Assembly (NCBI RefSeq): GCF_003460605.1
Contig: NZ_QTVN01000010.1
Location: 64,501-128,500 of the forward strand
Length of the DNA: 64,000 nt
Direction of reading: 5' to 3'
DNA from: Ruminococcus sp. AF31-8BH
GTDB taxonomy: Bacteria > Bacillota > Clostridia > Lachnospirales > Lachnospiraceae
The notes beneath the pieces are model-generated. The model saw only the letters and a list, made by a program, of their open reading frames with translations. It was not told the DNA's origin and did no database searches. Below are positions 58,720 through 64,000 of this stretch, piece after piece; positions within the stretch are counted from its first letter, which is position 1, and each line of letters opens with the position of its first letter. Position numbers and translations under genes: made by a program.

Positions 58720-60770
58720 CCAGCCTCCTTTCCATTTACATTTTCAGCTGAATCTGCAGGCTTTTCTGGTTTCGCCTCATCTGCTGCCGGGATTTCCACA
58801 CTTTCTTCTTTCACGAAATTCCCAGGCAGCGCTCCTTTTCCAGCATCTGATAATACCGGATTTTCGCTTTTCTTTCCTTTTCCCTTATGTTTCTTCTCCG
58901 GTTCCGGTTTCTTCACGCCCTGAAGCACCACCACAGTACGGGGGCCAATTTCCACGCTTCTTTCATAAACCTGGCCATTTTCCCCGTAAAAGCCATCGCA
59001 GGTCAGATCTCCGGTATCCATTACTTTCTTCCACTCCATTCCCTCCGGAAGATTGGGAAGGGCCATGCTTCTTGTCTCCCAGTGGAAATTAAAGCCTACA
59101 TAGAGGAAGTCATCTCCAGTTCCATCTGCCTGCCGTGCATACTCCCCGCACAGCATCATGCCGATCATGCGGCTGGTGTTTTCCATATTGCAGAACCATG
59201 CCCGCTCACCGTGGAAGGACAGGTCCGGGAAACCTTTGCCCAGATAATCTGCCTCTTTCATGCTCTCGTTCATATGGAGAACCGGATGGGCTTTTCGAAG
59301 AGCCACTGTCTTTTTCACAAAGGCAAGCATGCTGGCATTTTTCCGAAGGCCCCGCCAGTCGATCCAGCCAATGGGATTGTCCTGGCAGTAGGCATTGTTA
59401 TTGCCCTCCTGGGAATTGCCGATCTCGTCGCCGCCGTAAATCATGGGAACCCCCTGGGAAAACAGCAGCATTGCAAAGGCAGCCCGCATCTGGCGCTCCC
59501 GCATCTGACGGATCCACTGCTTCCGGCTTGGCCCTTCTATGCCGCAGTTCCAGGAATAATTATAGCTGCAGCCGTCGTTATTGCCCTCTCCGTTTGCCTC
59601 ATTGTGCTTGTAATTATAGGAAACAAGGTCATTCAAAGTAAAACCGTCCTGGCAGGTAATGTAATTGATCACCCCGTGGTCATCCGGATTGTGACGGATC
59701 CGGTACTGCACCGCCGGGACCATATCCTCATCGCTTTTTAGGAATCTTCTCATATCCTGCAAAAAGCCCAGATTGTACTCTGCAAAGCAGCGTTTCTTCT
59801 GTTTCTGGTTCTTATAAAGAGTAGCTGTGTCCATTCCGTCTGCCAGAATTTTGGTTCCTGCAAGCAGGCCATCCTTCATGATCAGAGCAAGCGGTGCCCC
59901 CGCGCCTAACACATGGAAGCCGTCCACATGGTAATTCTGTTTCCAGAACTGCAGCGCCCGAAGAGCCATCAGAGGATTGGCCTCCGCCGGGAAATACATT
60001 TCCATCATACAGCTGATTCCCGCCTTATGGAAAGCCTTGATCATATCGCAGAATTCCCTGTGGGGATCTTTCATTGCGCAGTAAGAGCGCTTTGGCGCAA
60101 AATAGAGTCCATTTCCATAGCCCCAGTAGTTTACTTCATCCTTCTTGCCCTTTGTGGAAACCAGCCCCTCCGGCTCCTTTTGCCGGCTGATTTCCATAAA
60201 TTCATAGGCAGGCATCAGCTCTACGGTGTTAATTCCAAGTTCCTGCCAGTATGGGATCATCTGGATCAGGCCTTCAAAGGTTCCCCGAAGCTTCGCAGGA
60301 AGCTTGGACTGCTTGGTATAACCCCGGACGTGGACCTTGTAAAGGATCATGTCCCCGAAATCCGTTTCCGGTGATTTCTCATCCTCCCAGTCGTACCCTT
60401 CCCCGGACCAGAATCCGCAGCGTACCTTGTGGGGATCGGTATCCCAGGGAGCCCCGAAGTGCTCTCTTCCGCTGATTCTGCTGGCACAGGGATCCAGGCA
60501 GATTTCCCCGTTGATCCTAAAATTGTATTCCAGGCTGTTTACATTTAATTTTTTCATAAAGACAGAAAAAATACGTCCTGTCCGGTATTTCTCATCCAGA
60601 AGAAGCTCGTAAAATGGCTCCTTTCCATTCTTTCTGTAAAGAAGCAAAAAGACCTTGGCGTCCTCATCTGCTTCCACTGCAAAATTATATCCATCGATCA
60701 TCTGGCTTGCCCCAAGTAAAAGGGGAGAACCGGATGTTACAACCACGCTCTTATTTCCCGGTATTGCCAC
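58716..60770 (-). CDS. GH13 isoamylase/GlgX-like pseudoenzyme
   Basis: A 684-residue homologue of glycogen debranching enzymes. It has an N-terminal CBM48-like part (residues about 1-120) and a GH13 barrel framework (DMILYKVHVRGYTK, GINTVELMPAYEF, NEANGEGNNDGCSYNYSWNC, FSQGVPMIYGGDEIGNSQ). All four catalytic regions are altered: region I reads CMMEMYFPAE where VxxDxVxNH is expected, region II reads VDGFHVLGAG where GFRFDxA carries the nucleophile Asp, region III reads KILADGMD where IAEPWD carries the acid Glu, and region IV reads TCQDGFTL where AHDGFTL is normal. Hydrolase activity is therefore unlikely; glycan binding or regulation is possible. The C-terminal 60 residues are charged and Pro-rich. 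GTG start behind AGGAGG; the downstream DUF5662 gene is coupled. Confidence 0.82.
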   Translation of the reverse strand: MAIPGNKSVVVTSGSPLLLGASQMIDGYNFAVEADEDAKVFLLLYRKNGKEPFYELLLDEKYRTGRIFSVFMKKLNVNSLEYNFRINGEICLDPCASRISGREHFGAPWDTDPHKVRCGFWSGEGYDWEDEKSPETDFGDMILYKVHVRGYTKQSKLPAKLRGTFEGLIQMIPYWQELGINTVELMPAYEFMEISRQKEPEGLVSTKGKKDEVNYWGYGNGLYFAPKRSYCAMKDPHREFCDMIKAFHKAGISCMMEMYFPAEANPLMALRALQFWKQNYHVDGFHVLGAGAPLALIMKDGLLAGTKILADGMDTATLYKNQKQKKRCFAEYNLGFLQDMRRFLKSDEDMVPAVQYRIRHNPDDHGVINYITCQDGFTLNDLVSYNYKHNEANGEGNNDGCSYNYSWNCGIEGPSRKQWIRQMRERQMRAAFAMLLFSQGVPMIYGGDEIGNSQEGNNNAYCQDNPIGWIDWRGLRKNASMLAFVKKTVALRKAHPVLHMNESMKEADYLGKGFPDLSFHGERAWFCNMENTSRMIGMMLCGEYARQADGTGDDFLYVGFNFHWETRSMALPNLPEGMEWKKVMDTGDLTCDGFYGENGQVYERSVEIGPRTVVVLQGVKKPEPEKKHKGKGKKSENPVLSDAGKGALPGNFVKEESVEIPAADEAKPEKPADSAENVNGKEAG

Positions 60771-60852
60771 TTTTAATGCCCTCCTGTCTTTGTCTGATGT
60801 CCCGTCCCGGCTAAATGTTTCAGGCTTTTTTCCTGCCAGAGCTTGTTTGAAT

Positions 60853-61608
60853 CTAAAATTTCAGATCCAGTTCCACCGGGCAATGATCAGATCCCATAAT
60901 GTCGCTGTGGATCTTCGCATCTTCCAGCTTTTCTTTCAGCGATGGAGACGTAATAAAATAGTCGATTCTCCATCCGGCGTTCTTCTCCCTAGCCTTGAAA
61001 CGATAAGACCACCAGGAATACGCGCCCTCCAGATCCGGGTAAAAATAGCGGAAGGTATCGATAAATCCAGCTTCCAGCACTTTGGTAAAGCAGGCACGCT
61101 CCTCGTCTGTGAAGCCGGCATTCATCCGATTGGTCTTGGGGTTCTTCAGGTCGATTTCCTGGTGTGCCACATTCATGTCCCCGCAGCAGATCACAGGCTT
61201 CTTCTCCTGCAGCTTCAGAAGATAGGCAAGGAAATCCCGCTCCCATTCCATGCGGTATTCCAGCCTGCGAAGCTCGGACTGGGAATTGGGCGTGTACACG
61301 GTCACCAGATAAAAATCCTCCATCTCGGCGGTGATCACACGGCCTTCCTTGTCATGCTCTTCTATTCCAAGTCCGTAGGTCACGGACAGCGGCTCCTTCT
61401 TCGTGAATACGGCGGTTCCGGAATAGCCTTTGCGGTTGGCATAGTTCCAGTACTGATGATAGCCCGGAAGTTCCAGCTTCACCTGATTCTCCTGGCATTT
61501 GGTCTCCTGCAGACAGAAAATATCTGCGTCCAGCTTTGCAAAGCTCTCCTCAAAGCCCTTGGTGATACATGCGCGGATTCCATTTACGTTCCATGATACA
61601 AGCTTCAT
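60853..61608 (-). CDS. xth: Exodeoxyribonuclease III
   Basis: A 251-residue AP endonuclease/3'-5' exonuclease of base-excision repair. The start at 61608 ([20 protein letters not shown]) has GGAG upstream. Active-site motifs are complete: LQETKC (Glu), VYTPN (Tyr), CGDMNVAH (Asp-x-Asn), AYSWWSYR and GSDHCPVEL (Asp-His). It is single-domain and of normal length. The downstream gap to the GH13-like gene contains AGAGCTTGTTTGAA, possibly a decayed end of the palindromic repeat family. Confidence 0.96.
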   Translation of the reverse strand: MKLVSWNVNGIRACITKGFEESFAKLDADIFCLQETKCQENQVKLELPGYHQYWNYANRKGYSGTAVFTKKEPLSVTYGLGIEEHDKEGRVITAEMEDFYLVTVYTPNSQSELRRLEYRMEWERDFLAYLLKLQEKKPVICCGDMNVAHQEIDLKNPKTNRMNAGFTDEERACFTKVLEAGFIDTFRYFYPDLEGAYSWWSYRFKAREKNAGWRIDYFITSPSLKEKLEDAKIHSDIMGSDHCPVELDLKF

Positions 61609-61736
61609 GTTATTCTCCAATCTGTAAAAATTATGGTTATTGCTCACATATTTCACAATCACACTCTTTGTCCGTTATTGTCTGTGAACAATAATTATAT
61701 TCTAACACTTTCTTCATTATAACACAGTTTTCCCTA

Positions 61737-61765
61737 TTCACAAAACCTTATTTTTCTGGTACAAT
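61737..61765 (+). promoter_or_regulatory. Promoter of the DUF1292 gene
   Basis: Plus-strand TTCACA (61737-61742), a 17-base spacer and TACAAT (61760-61765). Palindromic repeat copy E then falls in the leader. Confidence 0.5.
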
Positions 61766-61791
61766 CTTAATATTCACGAATTGCCCTGCCC

Positions 61792-61845
61792 TAGAGCGTG
61801 TTTGAAAAAGGCTTTCTGCAGGAATGATTTTTCAAACAGGCTCTA
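61792..61845. repeat. Palindromic repeat, copy E (54 bp)
   Basis: The shortest member: TAGAGCGTGTTTGAAAAAGG, then CTTTCTGCAGGAATGA, then TTTTTCAAACAGGCTCTA. It consists of the two ends joined at CTGCAG with the interior missing. Like copy A it lies between a promoter and a plus-strand gene. Confidence 0.85.
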
Positions 61846-61890
61846 AGGCGCCTTGGGCAGTTTGATCAAAAATAAAGCGAGGTATTTCAA

Positions 61891-62286
61891 ATGAGTGATT
61901 TAGATGTGAATAATTCCTGCGGAAGCTGTGGAAGCAGCGCATCCTGCGGCGGTTCTGACTGCTCCACCTGCGGCGGCTGCAGCACAGATCCGAACCAGCA
62001 CAGCACCATTACCCTGACCATGGAGGACGACACCGAGGTAGAATGCGCCATCCTGACCATTTTCCCGGTAGATGCCAAGGAGTATATTGCCCTTCTTCCA
62101 CTTGATGAGAACGGACAGAACCACGACGGCGAGGTTTATCTGTATTCCTTCGCCCGCACCGAGACAGGCGCTCCTATGCTTTCCAATATCGAGAGCGACG
62201 AGGAGTACAATAAGGCTGCCATCGCATTTGACACAGTACTGCAGAATGCGAAAGAGGCAGAGGCTGCCGGAATACCGTTAGAGTAA
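61891..62286 (+). CDS. DUF1292 protein with a cysteine-rich N-terminus
   Basis: A 131-residue acidic protein. Residues about 50-115 (TITLTMEDDTEVECAILTIF, EYIALLPLDENG, GEVYLYSFARTE) match DUF1292, a small Firmicutes domain of unknown role often encoded near yrrK/ruvX. Unusually it is preceded by a Gly/Ser/Cys-rich segment with seven Cys in residues 10-32 (CGSCGSSASCGG, CSTCGGC), the spacing of a possible metal-binding or disulfide-rich tail. Followed by a terminator. Confidence 0.75.
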   Translation: MSDLDVNNSCGSCGSSASCGGSDCSTCGGCSTDPNQHSTITLTMEDDTEVECAILTIFPVDAKEYIALLPLDENGQNHDGEVYLYSFARTETGAPMLSNIESDEEYNKAAIAFDTVLQNAKEAEAAGIPLE

Positions 62287-62325
62287 TTTCCCGGATTTTC
62301 TTTTTCAAAAATTTTTAAGCAATCA

Positions 62326-62371
62326 AAAAGCAGGCTCTGTGATTGATAACTCTTTCACATTGCCTGCTTTT
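62326..62371 (+). terminator. Terminator of the DUF1292 gene
   Basis: AAAAGCAGGC (62326-62335) pairs with GCCTGCTTTT (62362-62371), with GTG/CAC also pairing inside. Confidence 0.7.
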
Positions 62372-62439
62372 ATGGTTTATAATATTCGAAATCCGCTGAT
62401 TTACTCACATTTCCCGCGGACTTTGCTCACTGATTTTTC

Positions 62440-62952
62440 TTACTTCGTAGTACTTCCGAATCCGCCGTTTCTCACATCTGTCACATCATCATCCACTGTG
62501 ATTCCATACTCCACAAAGATTCCCTGCATGAATCCGGTGTCCGCCTTTAACTCCACCACCTTATTCTCATTGGTGTCATTGGTCAGCTTGGCGAAAATAT
62601 GGCCTTCGTTGTCAGAATAGAAATAATCGCTGTCAATAATTCCAACGGTATTGTTCAGCTGCAGGCGGTATTTGAATCCAAGACCGCTTCTTGGATAGCA
62701 TTTCAGCACCCACTCCTGATCCATCTCCACACGGATTCCTGTTGGGAACTTGACTGTCTCACCCGGCTTGATAGTAAAATCCACCGGGGAAAAGAAATCA
62801 TAACCCGCACTTCCTGCTGTGGCACGTCTTGGCAGACGGATTCCCTCGTAAATCTTCTCTGCTTCCTCCACAGTGGCACCCTCAAAAGCATCCATCCAGT
62901 CTGCCACGAAGCGCTCTTTACTTACTTTATGAAATTTCCCGATTCTCTTCAT
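62440..62952 (-). CDS. dut: dUTP diphosphatase (trimeric type)
   Basis: A 170-residue dUTPase hydrolysing dUTP to dUMP and PPi. The five family motifs can be followed: AGSAGYDF (1), PRSGLGFKY (2), NTVGIIDSDY (3), GFMQGIFVEYGI (4, diverged) and RNGGFGSTTK (5, the Gly-rich C-terminal arm). An N-terminal extension of about 35 residues (FVADWMDAFEGATVEEAEKI) is not part of the core. AGGAGG precedes the start; it is apparently transcribed alone. Confidence 0.88.
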   Translation of the reverse strand: MKRIGKFHKVSKERFVADWMDAFEGATVEEAEKIYEGIRLPRRATAGSAGYDFFSPVDFTIKPGETVKFPTGIRVEMDQEWVLKCYPRSGLGFKYRLQLNNTVGIIDSDYFYSDNEGHIFAKLTNDTNENKVVELKADTGFMQGIFVEYGITVDDDVTDVRNGGFGSTTK

Positions 62953-63078
62953 AATTCCTCCTGTAAATCACATAATTCATGCTGTGCAGGCCCTATGCTG
63001 CACCTACCTTATTTCATTCAGTGCATGCCCTAAACGCGTTTTTATCTCTCGTATCAGGATGATGCCTACAAGATATAA

Positions 63079-63107
63079 AGAATGCCGGGCATTTTGTCCG
63101 GCATTCT
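63079..63107 (-). terminator. Terminator of pnp
   Basis: AGAATGCCGG (63079-63088) pairs perfectly with CCGGCATTCT (63098-63107); on the minus strand the stem is followed by TTATAT. It lies about 50 bases after the pnp stop. Confidence 0.75.
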
Positions 63108-63154
63108 AAAATTATCGCTGCTTAAAATTCTCTCAGCAATGTGAAATCTTATTC

Positions 63155-64000
63155 TTATTTGGCATCTGCCGGAACATCCTTGATGCTGAAGCTCATTCTT
63201 CCCATCTTGTCTTTTCCAAGGCAGATTACAGTCACTTTATCACCAAGTGTGAGAACATCCTCTACACGGTTGATTCTCTCCTTGCAGATCTTGGAAATGT
63301 GAACCATTCCCTCTTTGCCAGGTGCAAACTCAACAAATGCACCGAACTCTTTGATGCTTACAACCTGTCCGGTAAGGATCTGTCCCTGCTCGAAGTCAGA
63401 AGCGATGATCTCAACCATGCGCTTTGCTTCCTGCATATTCTTATCGTCTACACCGCAGATAGATACAGCACCCTCGTCTGTGATGTCGATCTTCACGCCT
63501 GTGCGCTCGATAATGGTGTTGATTGTCTTTCCTCTCTGACCAACCACATCACCGATCTTCTGAGGATCGATCTGGATCTGGATGATCTTCGGAGCAAATT
63601 TGCCAACAGAAGTACGAGGTGCAGGAATGCATTTCTCAATAACCTCATTGAGGATATACTCTCTTGCTTCCTTGGTACGTCTGATTGCTTCCTCTACGAT
63701 CTGTCTTGTAAGACCGTGGATCTTAATATCCATCTGGATTGCAGTGATACCGTCATGAGTTCCGGCTACCTTGAAGTCCATGTCGCCGAAGAAGTCCTCA
63801 AGACCCTGGATATCGGTAAGAACGATATAGTCATCATCTGTATCACCTGTAACCAGACCGCAGGAAATACCTGCAACCGGTTTCTTGATCGGTACGCCGG
63901 CTGCCTCAAGGGACATAGTGGACGCACAGATACTTGCCTGGGAAGTAGATCCGTTGGACTCAAAAGTCTCGGATACTGTACGAATCGCATATGGGAATTC
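63155..64000 (-). CDS. pnp: Polyribonucleotide nucleotidyltransferase, C-terminal part (gene runs off the right edge)
   Basis: 281 codons plus stop of a minus-strand gene whose start lies beyond position 64000. The visible part begins in the second RNase PH domain (PYAIRTVSETFESNGSTSQA, CASTMSLEAAGVPIKKPVAG, DFFGDMDFKVAGTHDGITAI), continues into the KH domain (DVVGQRGKTINTIIERTGVK) and ends with the S1 domain (GQVVSIKEFGAFVEFAPGKE). It degrades RNA phosphorolytically and takes part in mRNA turnover. A terminator follows. Confidence 0.97.
   Translation of the reverse strand, partial: EFPYAIRTVSETFESNGSTSQASICASTMSLEAAGVPIKKPVAGISCGLVTGDTDDDYIVLTDIQGLEDFFGDMDFKVAGTHDGITAIQMDIKIHGLTRQIVEEAIRRTKEAREYILNEVIEKCIPAPRTSVGKFAPKIIQIQIDPQKIGDVVGQRGKTINTIIERTGVKIDITDEGAVSICGVDDKNMQEAKRMVEIIASDFEQGQILTGQVVSIKEFGAFVEFAPGKEGMVHISKICKERINRVEDVLTLGDKVTVICLGKDKMGRMSFSIKDVPADAK

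Noticed and set aside
60836..60852. AGAGCTTGTTTGAA as a further full repeat copy
   Set aside because: Only one degenerate end is visible and no matching opposite end follows; at most a remnant.

Overview
The window looks like a chromosomal segment of a gut Lachnospiraceae (Clostridia; Blautia-, Dorea- or Mediterraneibacter-like). The reasons are moderate GC, strong GGAGG ribosome sites, a pyruvate phosphate dikinase plus PPi-type phosphofructokinase glycolytic set, an alpha2-type glycyl-tRNA synthetase, BMP-family nucleoside transport, an M16C peptidase and several family-restricted unknown proteins. Nearly all genes lie on the minus strand. I see no rRNA, tRNA, CRISPR array or phage. The genus is inference.

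Layout. 0-4.7 kb: a YtrA-type GntR regulator with an ABC exporter and the N-terminus of a DUF362 protein, a dicarboxylate symporter and a dTDP-4-dehydrorhamnose reductase-like protein. 5-6.7 kb: a plus-strand secreted beta-propeller protein. 6.9-20.8 kb: one long colinear nucleoside uptake and salvage cluster in the order bmpA, ABC ATPase, two permeases, udp, deoC, cdd, add, deoB, Crp/Fnr regulator, punA, PfkB kinase, udk and a second RsmH-type methyltransferase. Imported nucleosides can be phosphorolysed, deaminated or re-phosphorylated, and the pentose phosphates enter central metabolism. 21-24.8 kb: a transglutaminase-like protein and a large orphan protein joining a RecA/KaiC-like region to a PEP/pyruvate-binding domain, preceded by an attenuator-like leader. 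24.9-28.7 kb: an intact IS1634-like element next to a gene graveyard (broken PAP2, RsgA, TetR and transposase genes). 28.8-33 kb: ppdK and PPi-phosphofructokinase. 33-40 kb: a rhamnosidase/GPH transporter operon with two small membrane proteins, behind what looks like a LytTR direct-repeat operator, and next to the LytTR two-component system that may control it. 40-49 kb: an aldose epimerase, an acyltransferase, glyS, recO, era, an M16C peptidase and a BrnT-type toxin-antitoxin pair. 49.4-53.1 kb: a two-gene ABC exporter with a leader terminator. 53.5-54.7 kb: a catalytically dead, intact transposase-derived gene. 54.7-64 kb: an unknown conserved gene, glf, putP, a DUF5662 protein, a GH13 pseudoenzyme, exonuclease III, a DUF1292 protein, dUTPase and the 3' part of pnp.

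The points most worth following up are: (i) a family of palindromic repeats (54-183 bp, five copies) whose ends supply the stop codons of four genes and whose internal hairpin shows a compensatory base-pair change; (ii) the transposase-derived protein that has lost its DDE residues but kept its frame; (iii) a GH13 debranching-enzyme homologue with all four catalytic motifs altered; (iv) the LytTR-type operator with 21-bp periodicity; (v) the degenerate KaiC-like/PEP-synthase fusion behind an attenuator.
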